Positions 54,269 through 61,682 of a stretch of 64,000 nucleotides of DNA are shown in pieces. The stretch lies in the NCBI GenBank assembly GCA_966211965.1, contig CBIHON010000008.1, positions 81,158-145,157 of the forward strand, read 5' to 3'. Position 1 is the first letter of the stretch. Every line of letters starts with the position of its first letter. Source of the DNA: CBIHON01 sp966211965. Lineage in GTDB: Bacteria > Pseudomonadota > Gammaproteobacteria > Burkholderiales > Burkholderiaceae_D. Position numbers and translations under genes: made by a program. A model generated the notes under the pieces. The model was not told the origin of the DNA and did no database searches. It saw nothing but the letters and a program-made list of their open reading frames with translations.

Positions 54269-55581
54269 TGACCGCCGTAGCCGAACAAAACCTGTCCACC
54301 ACCGAACGCGGCCTGCTGCGCTTCATCACCGCCGGTTCCGTCGATGACGGCAAGAGCACCCTGATCGGCCGTTTGCTGTTCGACAGCAAGGGCATTTTCG
54401 CCGACCAGCTCGACGCGATCTCGCGCGCCAAGCACAAGCGCACCGTCGGCGATACGGTCGATCTGTCGTTGCTGACCGACGGCCTGGAAGCCGAACGTGA
54501 GCAGGGCATCACGATCGACGTCGCTTACCGCTACTTCGCGACGCCCAAACGCAAATTCATCATCGCCGACACGCCGGGCCACGAGCAATATACCCGCAAC
54601 ATGGTGACCGGCGCATCGACCGCCGATGCGGTGATCATCCTGATCGACGTGTCGAAGGTCAAGCTGGGCGAAGACGGCAGTGTCGAATTGCTGATCCAGA
54701 CCAAGCGCCATTCGACCATTGCCCACCTGCTGCAGATCGAACACGTGGTGGTCGCGGTCAACAAGATGGACCTGGTCAACTATGACCAGACCGTGTACGA
54801 CCGCATCATCGCCGCCTACCGGCAATTCGCTCAGCAGCTCGGCTTGAAGGACATCCGTCCGATTCCGCTGTCGGCACTGGCCGGCGACAACGTCGTCGTC
54901 GCCAGCGACAAGATGCCGTGGTATCAGGGGCCGACTCTGATCGAATTGCTGGAAACGCTGCAAGTGTACGACGATTGCCACGACGAGCCCTTCCGCTTCC
55001 CGGTGCAACTGGTGGCGCGCCACAACGGCCATGAGGCCAACGATTTCCGCGGCTACATGGGCCGCATCGAAGCCGGCAAGGTCAGCAAGGGCGACAAGCT
55101 GGTGGTGCAGCCGAACGGCTTGACCGCAACGGTGAAAGACATCGTGACCTTGGATGGCTCGCTGGAATCGGCGGCGGTCGGCCAATCGGTCACGCTGCTG
55201 CTGGACGAATACCTCGACATCTCGCGCGGCGACATGCTGGCCTCGGCCGAGCGTCCCCCGACTTTGCTCAAGGCCGTCAACGCCGACGTCTGCTGGCTGT
55301 CGGAAGAACCGCTCGACATGCGCCGCAAGTACTGGTTGAAGCACACCACCAAGCAGGTCGCCGCGCGCGTGACCAAGATCGATACGCTGCTGGATATCAA
55401 CACGCAGGAAAAGCATCCGGCCGATGCGCTGAAGCTGAACGGGATTGCCAGCATCACGCTCAACGTGGCACAGCCTCTGGCGGCCGATGCCTACGATACG
55501 ATTCGCTCGACCGGCTCGTTCATCCTGATCGATGAAGTGACGCATCAGACGGTTGCCGCAGGGATGATCCGTTTGGCGTAA
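54268..55581 (+). CDS. cysN: Sulfate adenylyltransferase subunit 1 (GTPase)
   Basis: This 437-residue EF-Tu-like GTPase couples GTP hydrolysis to APS synthesis by CysD. G motifs: G1 AGSVDDGKSTLIGRLL, G3 DTPGHEQYTRNMVTGAS, G4 VNKMDLVNYD. There is no fused CysC kinase domain at the C-terminus; the length fits the stand-alone CysN class. It is the last gene of the cys block before a large palindromic hairpin. Confidence 0.97.
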   Translation: MTAVAEQNLSTTERGLLRFITAGSVDDGKSTLIGRLLFDSKGIFADQLDAISRAKHKRTVGDTVDLSLLTDGLEAEREQGITIDVAYRYFATPKRKFIIADTPGHEQYTRNMVTGASTADAVIILIDVSKVKLGEDGSVELLIQTKRHSTIAHLLQIEHVVVAVNKMDLVNYDQTVYDRIIAAYRQFAQQLGLKDIRPIPLSALAGDNVVVASDKMPWYQGPTLIELLETLQVYDDCHDEPFRFPVQLVARHNGHEANDFRGYMGRIEAGKVSKGDKLVVQPNGLTATVKDIVTLDGSLESAAVGQSVTLLLDEYLDISRGDMLASAERPPTLLKAVNADVCWLSEEPLDMRRKYWLKHTTKQVAARVTKIDTLLDINTQEKHPADALKLNGIASITLNVAQPLAADAYDTIRSTGSFILIDEVTHQTVAAGMIRLA

Positions 55582-55635
55582 CTTTGCAGGAGTGGAGCAG
55601 GTGTTCCGGACGGCAGGCCGTCACCCTGCGTAACG

Positions 55636-55684
55636 ATGCCTCGACGGCCCCATCCGCTTGCAAGCGGCGGGGCCGTCGAGGCAT
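55636..55684. repeat. 49-base extended hairpin after cysN
   Basis: ATGCCTCGACGGCCCC (55636-55651) and GGGGCCGTCGAGGCAT (55669-55684) pair perfectly over 16 bp. The loop contains the further palindrome CCGCTTGCAAGCGG at 55654-55667. No T-run follows directly, so it may be a Rho-independent-like stop, a processing site or a REP-type repeat. Confidence 0.7.
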
Positions 55685-55820
55685 GCGCCGTGCAAAAGGG
55701 CTAGTTTTTGTGCCTACGCGTGATGCTCAAATTTAGCTCCGCGTTTTTTTGAATTCGCGCGTGAGGACGAGAAACCGTCCCACCCTACGCCTGTCTCTAT
55801 TCAACTATTCGGGAGGCTCC

Positions 55821-56186
55821 ATGCAAAAAATCAATATCCAGGAAAAATTCTCCCTTTTCAGCGAATGCTGGACCCCGAAAATCCTCGCCGAATCCAATGG
55901 CCAGCTCGTAAAGATCGCCAAGGGCAGCGGCGAGCTGATCTGGCATAAGCATGACAATGAAGACGAATTGTTCATTGTCTTCAAAGGCAAGCTGACGCTG
56001 CAGCTTCGTGACGGGAACATCGAGTTGTCGCCTGGAGAAATGTTCGTCGTGCCGAAAGGCGTCGAGCATTGCCCGTTGGCCGATGAAGACACACACTTCA
56101 TGATGATAGAGCCAGCCTCGACTGCCCACACCGGGGCAGTGGTCAGCGACGAAACGGTGTCTCTCGAAAAACAAGAGTGGATCTAG
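55821..56186 (+). CDS. Cupin domain protein
   Basis: This 121-residue small beta-barrel protein has a cupin motif 1 IWHKHDNEDELFIVFKGKL (metal-type His/His/Glu) and motif 2 GEMFVVPKGVEHCPLA. Its role is unknown; many such cupins are small-molecule isomerases, dioxygenase-like, or storage/regulatory proteins. GGGAGG stands four bases before the ATG at 55821. The siroheme methylase gene starts five bases after its stop. Confidence 0.88.
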   Translation: MQKINIQEKFSLFSECWTPKILAESNGQLVKIAKGSGELIWHKHDNEDELFIVFKGKLTLQLRDGNIELSPGEMFVVPKGVEHCPLADEDTHFMMIEPASTAHTGAVVSDETVSLEKQEWI

Positions 56187-56191
56187 CAAGG

Positions 56192-56932
56192 ATGCCCTCC
56201 CCCGATTCGCCGCAGGAAAGTCCGGTCCACGGCAAGGTCTACCTGATTGGCGCCGGCCCCGGCGCAGCCGACCTGATCACGGTACGCGGCGCGCGCATCC
56301 TGGCGCAAGCCGAGGTGGTTTTGTACGATGCCTTGGTCACTCCCGACATGCTGGCGCTCTGCCCGCAAGCCGTCAAAATCTCCGTCGGCAAACGCAGCGG
56401 GCAGCGTTCGACCGCGCAGGCTTTCATCAACCAGCAACTGGTGGATTGCGCAAAAAAATACGCGCTGGTGGTGCGCCTGAAAGGCGGCGACCCGATGCTG
56501 TTCGGCCGTGCCGATGAAGAGCTGCGCGCGCTCGAAGCCGAAGGCATCGAGTTCGAAATCATTCCCGGCATTACCGCGGCACTCGCTGCCGCAGCGTCCG
56601 CGAAGCAGCCGCTGACCAAACGCGGCGTTGCGCGCAGTGTCGCCTTCTTCACCTCCAGCACCGCGCCCAACCTGCCGGAGCAAACCACCCTGCCCGATTG
56701 CGACACGCTGGTGCAGTATATGGGCGGCAAGGAAGCGATCGCAACGGCACGCAAGTTGCTCGCACAAGGGCGTTCGCCTGAAACGCCCATCGTGGTGGTG
56801 GAAAACTGCAGCCGTGAAGATGAGCGCGTGATGCATCTGCGACTGGGCGATCTGGAATGCGGTCTGGCCGAATGCCATGGCCCGGTGCTGGTGATGATAG
56901 GCGATGCGTTGGGGCCGCGCGAGATAGGGTAG
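56192..56932 (+). CDS. cobA: Uroporphyrinogen-III C-methyltransferase (siroheme)
   Basis: This 246-residue SUMT methylates uroporphyrinogen III twice to precorrin-2, the siroheme precursor for CysI. The SAM-binding signature VYLIGAGPGAADLITVRGAR, VVRLKGGDPMLFGRADEELR and the region VIPGITAALAAAASAKQPLT are complete. It lacks the CysG dehydrogenase/ferrochelatase domain, so that step must lie elsewhere. The ATG at 56192 follows AAGG closely; a GTG at 56177 would overlap the cupin gene. Placement after the cys cluster fits its role. Confidence 0.95.
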   Translation: MPSPDSPQESPVHGKVYLIGAGPGAADLITVRGARILAQAEVVLYDALVTPDMLALCPQAVKISVGKRSGQRSTAQAFINQQLVDCAKKYALVVRLKGGDPMLFGRADEELRALEAEGIEFEIIPGITAALAAAASAKQPLTKRGVARSVAFFTSSTAPNLPEQTTLPDCDTLVQYMGGKEAIATARKLLAQGRSPETPIVVVENCSREDERVMHLRLGDLECGLAECHGPVLVMIGDALGPREIG

Positions 56933-57045
56933 CGTGCGCTGTGCGCACGAATTCCATGCCCCCTTATGAATACCGTTGTTTCCGGCGATGAGCATGCGAC
57001 GAACAGGCTGATGTTCCACGGTCTTTTCGTGCGCACAGCATACGC
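56932..57045. repeat. 114-bp inverted-repeat element after cobA
   Basis: A core of 14 bases, GCTGTGCGCACGAA at 56938-56951 and TTCGTGCGCACAGC at 57026-57039, is perfectly inverted. With flanks the ends match at 18 of 20 positions. The left end also forms a small hairpin GTGCGCTGTGCGCAC. It resembles the other palindromic repeats of this window in size and position. Confidence 0.65.
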
Positions 57046-57170
57046 CACTGGTTAAGAATGCGTTTTTCAAGACACCCAATTTTTCACAGGCAATCCGGAT
57101 TTTTTCGAATCCTGGGGAGACGAGTGCATGGATTGCGCAAACCTATCGATTCTGAAATTGCGGCGCACCT

Positions 57171-57914
57171 ATGATCTCAACCCAATACCTTAGCCGGATC
57201 AGCTTGAAGCGCGACGAAGTCGAATCGTTCGATCGCTTCCCTTTCTACCTGCCCGCCGTGCGTTGCCTGGACCAACTGGAGCTGCATCCCAAGCTCACTT
57301 TTTTCGTCGGCGAAAACGGCTCCGGAAAATCCACGTTGTTGGAAGCGATCGCCGTTTCTCTTGGCTTCAACGCCGAGGGCGGCACGAAAAATTTCCGATT
57401 CGGCACACGCCCTTCGCATTCCGACTTACACAGGTTCCTACGTATCGCCAAGGGTTTTCGCCGGCCGCGCGACGGATTTTTTCTGCGCGCGGAAAGTTTC
57501 TTCAATGTTGCGACGGAAATCGAGAATCTTGATGCAGGACCGGGCGGTCCGCCTATCATCGACTCTTACGGCGGGCAGTCTCTGCATGAACAGTCGCATG
57601 GCGAGTCCTTTCTGTCCCTGCTGATGAACCGGTTCGGCGGCAACGGCCTGTATATTCTTGACGAGCCCGAGGCTGCATTGTCGCCGCAACGGCAGCTCGC
57701 CGTCTTGTCGCGCCTGCACGATTTGATCAAGGATGGTTCTCAGTTCGTCATTGCAACGCATTCGCCTATCCTCATGGCCTATCCCGATTCGGTGATTTAC
57801 AGTTGTACCGGCGCCGGCCTGGAAAAGGTCGATTATTTCGAAACCGAACACTACGGCGTGATGCATGATTTCCTGGCCAACCCGCAACGGATGCTGGACA
57901 TATTGTTGACCTGA
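57171..57914 (+). CDS. AAA/ABC-type ATPase (COG3910-like)
   Basis: This 247-residue predicted ATPase has Walker A FFVGENGSGKSTLLEAIAVS, an ABC-like signature around SHGESFLSLL, and Walker B GLYILDEPEAALSP followed by the H-loop FVIATHSPILMAY. It lacks membrane or DNA-binding domains. Similar proteins (COG3910) are widespread and of unknown function; some AAA ATPases of this sort sit in defence or DNA-repair loci, but no partner nuclease is beside it here. The start ATG at 57171 is preceded by a weak Shine-Dalgarno. Confidence 0.85.
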   Translation: MISTQYLSRISLKRDEVESFDRFPFYLPAVRCLDQLELHPKLTFFVGENGSGKSTLLEAIAVSLGFNAEGGTKNFRFGTRPSHSDLHRFLRIAKGFRRPRDGFFLRAESFFNVATEIENLDAGPGGPPIIDSYGGQSLHEQSHGESFLSLLMNRFGGNGLYILDEPEAALSPQRQLAVLSRLHDLIKDGSQFVIATHSPILMAYPDSVIYSCTGAGLEKVDYFETEHYGVMHDFLANPQRMLDILLT

Positions 57915-58008
57915 ACGGCGACCGGCGTGAAAGCGAAAGTGAGAAGTAAGATATGCGGACCGGCCGCAATATAATGCAAACCTCGACAACAGAAAGCGAA
58001 GCGACGCC

Positions 58009-58446
58009 ATGCCTCTCATCGAACAATCGCTTAGCATCGCCCTGCGCGCTTACGCAGGCAAGGTGGACAAAGCAGGCCGGGAATATATCCACCATCCGCT
58101 GCGCGTGATGGCCAGGATGAAAACGGATGACGAAATGGCGGTTGCGCTATTGCATGACGTGATCGAAGATTCAGACATCAGCGCCGCGCAATTGCTGGCC
58201 GAGGGTATCCCCGCACAAGTGGTCGAGGCGATCCTGTGCCTGACGAAAGCGGACGGCGAGGATTATCAGGCCTTCGTTTCCAGAGCAAAGCAAAACGAGA
58301 TCGCGCGAAGGGTGAAAATCGCCGATATCGAAGACAACATCAATCTGCTGCGACTGGAGTCGGTAAGCGAGCGCGATCTTGAGCGCGTAAAGAAATACCA
58401 TGCTGCGTGGCGGTTTTTAAACGACATGCCCGAACCGTCCCGGTAA
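58009..58446 (+). CDS. Small HD-domain phosphohydrolase (SpoT/MESH1-like)
   Basis: This 145-residue stand-alone HD domain has metal ligands in EYIHHPLRVMA and VALLHDVIEDSD, and a distal IARRVKIADIEDNI. This layout matches small (p)ppGpp or NADPH hydrolases related to the SpoT N-terminus (SAH/MESH1). No synthetase domain is present. The substrate is unproven. It is followed closely by the LMW phosphatase gene. Confidence 0.85.
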   Translation: MPLIEQSLSIALRAYAGKVDKAGREYIHHPLRVMARMKTDDEMAVALLHDVIEDSDISAAQLLAEGIPAQVVEAILCLTKADGEDYQAFVSRAKQNEIARRVKIADIEDNINLLRLESVSERDLERVKKYHAAWRFLNDMPEPSR

Positions 58447-58497
58447 TTGAAAGCATAAGCATCCTTGCCGAGCGCATTGCGCGCAAAGGAAGAAAAC

Positions 58498-58971
58498 ATG
58501 ACGAAGAAATCATCGATACTTTTTGTCTGCATGGGCAACATCTGCCGCTCGCCGACCGCCGAAGGCGTGTTCCGCAGCCGCGCGCAAGCTGCGGGCTTGT
58601 CCGACGCGCTGCATATCGACTCGGCCGGCACGCATGGCTATCACGTGGGCAAACCGCCCGACGCGCGTTCGCAGGAATATGCGGCGAAACGCGGCTACGA
58701 TTTGTCGGACCAGCGGTCGCGGCAGGTTGCGGCAAGCGATTTCGAGAAGTTCGATTACCTGCTGGCGATGGACCGGGAAAACCTGGCGCTGCTGGAAGCG
58801 GCTTGTCCGCCGCAGCATCGTCACAAGCTGCACCTGTTCATGCGCTTTGCAAAAAATTCCGATTCCGACGTGGTGCCCGATCCCTACTATGGCAGCGGCG
58901 AGGGATTCGATCTTGTGCTGGACTATATTGAGGACGCGTCGGACGGCTTGATCGAAGCGCTGCGAAAATGA
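58498..58971 (+). CDS. Low-molecular-weight protein-tyrosine phosphatase
   Basis: This 157-residue enzyme has the P-loop LFVCMGNICRSPTAEG (CX5R) and the general acid Asp in VVPDPYYGSG. The length is normal. Bacterial LMW-PTPs often act on capsule or exopolysaccharide tyrosine kinases or on small substrates; no such kinase is near. AAAGGAAG stands before the ATG at 58498. The stop is 190 bases from a DnaA-box-like cluster. Confidence 0.94.
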   Translation: MTKKSSILFVCMGNICRSPTAEGVFRSRAQAAGLSDALHIDSAGTHGYHVGKPPDARSQEYAAKRGYDLSDQRSRQVAASDFEKFDYLLAMDRENLALLEAACPPQHRHKLHLFMRFAKNSDSDVVPDPYYGSGEGFDLVLDYIEDASDGLIEALRK

Positions 58972-59087
58972 AACACGTTCCGGGACGCTGCAACAGCGGC
59001 GCCCGCCTTGGGAAAAACGCTTATTGCCAATAAAATCGGCACCGTGTCGAAGCCGCGCCGATACTAGGTTTGCTGCCGATCAGCCCT

Positions 59088-59126
59088 GCTTATCAACAAG
59101 TCTATCCACAACAAATGTTGATAAGC
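59088..59126. promoter_or_regulatory. Cluster of three DnaA-box-like sites in an inverted repeat
   Basis: GCTTATCAACA (59088-59098) and TGTTGATAAGC (59116-59126) are a perfect 11-bp inverted repeat. Between them lies CTATCCACA at 59102-59110. The three 9-mers (TTATCAACA twice, in opposite orientation, and CTATCCACA) each differ from the DnaA box TTATCCACA at one position. Confidence 0.55.
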
Positions 59127-59163
59127 GATACCGGTTTCAGAGGGCCTCATCCTCCGGTTGACT

Positions 59164-59541
59164 TCATGCCTGCATCGGCGCGCCGATGCGCCGCAGCGAA
59201 AACCCCGCACCGCCCAGTACAAAGCCCACCACGGCCACATACCAAAGCGAGACGGTGCTTCCGATCGAGGCGATCAAACCATTGGCGGCGATGAACAAGC
59301 CGATGGTCGCGAGCAAACCCAACACCAGCAAAGCGCCGCCAACGACCGTCGAGACCATCGAAATCGGCGTCGTGCGCGCCGCCATCGCGAGAAGGATATA
59401 GCCGGCGATGCACAGGGCAGGAAACATGATCCAGGTCACCGCGCCGGGCATGGCCGGCCCCAGTCCAAACGGCGCCAAGGTCAGAAACAAGCCGGACAAC
59501 AAGCCGAGAAGCTGGAATACCGCACCGACGATCACTATCAT
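59164..59541 (-). CDS. Small four-helix membrane protein, unknown function
   Basis: This 125-residue protein starts MIVIVGAVFQLLGLLSGLFL with AGGAG ahead of the ATG at 59541. Four hydrophobic stretches follow (for example VTWIMFPALCIAGYILLAMA, GGALLVLGLLATIGLFIAAN, YVAVVGFVLGGAGF). There is no recognised domain. The frame is open upstream to 59613 but that part has no initiation signal. Confidence 0.75.
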   Translation of the reverse strand: MIVIVGAVFQLLGLLSGLFLTLAPFGLGPAMPGAVTWIMFPALCIAGYILLAMAARTTPISMVSTVVGGALLVLGLLATIGLFIAANGLIASIGSTVSLWYVAVVGFVLGGAGFSLRRIGAPMQA

Positions 59542-60021
59542 GGTTTTCTCCTGATGATGAAATGCGCCCTTGGTGTTCTGGGCAGGCATGACGCCGGAAA
59601 TCATACACGACATTGCATGGTCCGCTTCATTTCAGATGCCGGCGCGTCTCGGCGTCCGATTATTATCACCGGTATGCGTCGAAAGAAATCCGGTTTTCAG
59701 CGGAGCCCTTCTGTCTTGCGCTTGCTGAAGAAATCAAGCGGAAGCTGCCTGCACTGTTCGGGAAAGAGACGGCGGACAGGGTCTTCTTTTTAGGGGGGCA
59801 TCGGTGCGAGGAAACCAGCCAATGCACGGTCTCTGCGGGAGCCTGTCGGGTCCAGGCTGGTCTGGGCAAGCCGGTAAATTTTTCACATCCTTGAAACGCG
59901 TGCTGAGCAATGGATGGTGGTGCAGGCCTGCGTGCCTACGCCATCGGCGCGAAGTTCAGGTGGCGGGCTGTCAGAGACTTCTACCGGCAACAAGGCGATA
60001 GGTGCAAACTGCAGGAAACAC
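59542..60021. other. Region without a supported gene
   Basis: About 480 bases between the membrane protein start and the DUF3565 stop. Short frames occur on both strands but none has a plausible start, length and composition. The area holds the promoter side of the membrane-protein gene and the 3' side of DUF3565. I see no repeat or RNA gene in it. Confidence 0.5.
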
Positions 60022-60240
60022 TCAAACTCGACGCCATGTTTGGTCCGGAGGAGATCCAGAGTCACATTTCTTGCAATTCAAATGGACTCCCAACATCTTG
60101 CCCCTACTCTCTTCGGTGAGAACCCAAGGCCTCATCGACCACGGCGGATCGTGGCGTACATGCTGGAAGTGACCGCATGCCAGTTCTGCGACCCAATGAT
60201 TCTCATCATCCAGATGAAAGCCAGTGATTGGCTGTTCCAT
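60022..60240 (-). CDS. DUF3565 protein
   Basis: This 72-residue small protein opens MEQPITGFHLDDENHWVAEL and has the family core CGHFQHVRHDPPWSMRPWVL, then LNCKKCD. The conserved Cys and His residues (CGH, HVRH, CKKC) suggest a metal-binding fold. The function is unknown. It is too short for easy detection but its match to DUF3565 is clear from memory of the family. Confidence 0.8.
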   Translation of the reverse strand: MEQPITGFHLDDENHWVAELACGHFQHVRHDPPWSMRPWVLTEESRGKMLGVHLNCKKCDSGSPPDQTWRRV

Positions 60241-60423
60241 GATACGCCTGCTTTTTTCCTCGCATTCCCAAGTAAGGTTGATTTTACGTTACTTTTTCGA
60301 CCTGTCATGATTTGCAGCAATGCTGCGAAGCAGGCGCTCAGGTTTCACACGCAAAGGTCAACAACCCAGCAACCGGTCCAAAGCTGCCGTTCACGACCAA
60401 CAGAAAAGAACGCTCAAGGAGCG

Positions 60424-60903
60424 TCAACCGCGCCGTGCCGCCTCGATCGCAGCAATGTCAATCTTCCCCATCTGCATCATCGCCTCGAAAGCGCGTTTGG
60501 CCGCCGCGCGGTCAGGATCGGCGAGCGCAGCAGTCAGAGCGCGTGGCGTGATCTGCCACGAGATGCCCCACTTGTCCTTGCACCAGCCGCATGCGCTTTC
60601 CTGGCCGCCGTTTCTGACGATCGCATTCCACAAGCGGTCGGTTTCGGCCTGGTCGTCGGTCGCAACCTGGAAGGAGAAAGCCTCGTTGTGCTTGAATGCC
60701 GGGCCACCGTTCAAGCCGATACAAGGAATGCCAATCACGGTGAACTCCACCGTCAAGACGTCGCCCTGCTTACCAGCGGGGTAGTCGCCGGGCGCGCGAT
60801 GGATCGTTCCCACCGTGCTGTCTGGAAACGTCTCTGCGTAGAACTGCGCGGCTTCTGCTGCGGTGCCGTTGAACCAGAGACAAATTGTATTCTTACAGAC
60901 CAT
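60424..60903 (-). CDS. VOC-family protein (PhnB/3-demethylubiquinone methyltransferase-like)
   Basis: This 159-residue vicinal-oxygen-chelate protein begins NTICLWFNGTAAEAAQFYAE and continues with VEFTVIGIPCIGLNGGPAFK and the characteristic CGWCKDKWGISWQITPRALT. Databases often label this PhnB or 3-demethylubiquinone-9 3-methyltransferase, but no methyltransferase activity follows from the fold. The role is unknown. It is on the same strand as DUF3565, 183 bases apart. Confidence 0.88.
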   Translation of the reverse strand: MVCKNTICLWFNGTAAEAAQFYAETFPDSTVGTIHRAPGDYPAGKQGDVLTVEFTVIGIPCIGLNGGPAFKHNEAFSFQVATDDQAETDRLWNAIVRNGGQESACGWCKDKWGISWQITPRALTAALADPDRAAAKRAFEAMMQMGKIDIAAIEAARRG

Positions 60904-61080
60904 TTTCGTTCTCCTACGGATGATAAGACATGGATCAAACCATGAAGACTGCCTGATCTTTTAAGCGCTTGGCCCTCCTTAGTGTAGCGCCTCCACGCGA
61001 TCATTCGCCACGGTAAATGGCGTAAGTGACCACTCGTGACTGGGAAACGTCTAACCCCATGGACAAGTACCGGCCAGCCG

Positions 61081-61344
61081 TTATGCTTCAACCTGCTCGG
61101 CTATTTCGAGCGCGTCATCCATCTCAATGCCAAAATACCGGACCGCACTCTTCAGGGCGGTATGACCTAGGAGTAGTTGAACAGTCCGCAGGTTCTTGGT
61201 TTTCCGGTAAATCAGCGTAGCCTTGGTACGACACCACTCGCCGGACAATGTCCCTACCTGCATCAATCGGCGCAAAGTATTCTTGAACCGTGTTGCCTTA
61301 TTCAGACAGGTCAATTGTCCCCAGAATGACAATTGCGCTTCCAT
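61081..61344 (-). pseudogene. C-terminal remnant of a tyrosine recombinase (integrase)
   Basis: The end RTKATLIYRKTKNLRTVQLL then GHTALKSAVRYFGIEMDDAL matches the last ~55 residues of phage/transposon-type tyrosine recombinases, including the catalytic LLGHT and Tyr in AVRYFGIE. Upstream the reading turns to unrelated residues, and the usual His of the HxxR box is replaced (SGEWCRTK instead of a THSLRRTK-type sequence). The N-terminal two-thirds is missing. It marks an old mobile-element insertion. Confidence 0.7.
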
Positions 61345-61682
61345 GCCGAAGCACGATATTTTTTATCAGGAAGTTGACGCAGGCACTAACATTTAAATTG
61401 CCGGTACCTTTTTTGAAAAAGCAGAAGGGATTTTGATGAATATCCAGATAAAAATGCTTCGATAAAACGGCTTGCCGGGCACCCTTCTTGAAATGAAAAA
61501 ATTTAACAATCGCCTCAGGAATTTCTTAAAAGCATTTGCCTTCATCAGAGAAAAAATTCCTTCGCCCGAACCGCTTGTCCAACTCTTTCAACCGTCTATC
61601 CAGAGAAATCAAAATTGATTTTGCGTCTGGAATTTTTTAGATAAAACTATGACTCCTCTGAAACTATTCGAGAGAGTCATCC
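61345..61682. other. AT-rich upstream region of the terminal gene
   Basis: About 340 AT-rich bases between the integrase remnant and the next start codon. No protein-like frame was seen. It probably holds the promoter of the gene at 61683, but I could not pick one pair of -35/-10 elements with confidence. Confidence 0.5.

Noticed and set aside
57171..58971. Defence island
   Set aside because: No nuclease, methylase, toxin or known defence signature partners the ATPase; kept only as a low-interest finding.
59088..59126. Replication origin
   Set aside because: No dnaA, dnaN, gidA or AT-rich unwinding region is adjacent; only a three-box cluster is supported.
59914..60945. 343-codon plus-strand frame
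   Set aside because: It runs antisense through DUF3565 and the VOC gene, both of which are recognised families.
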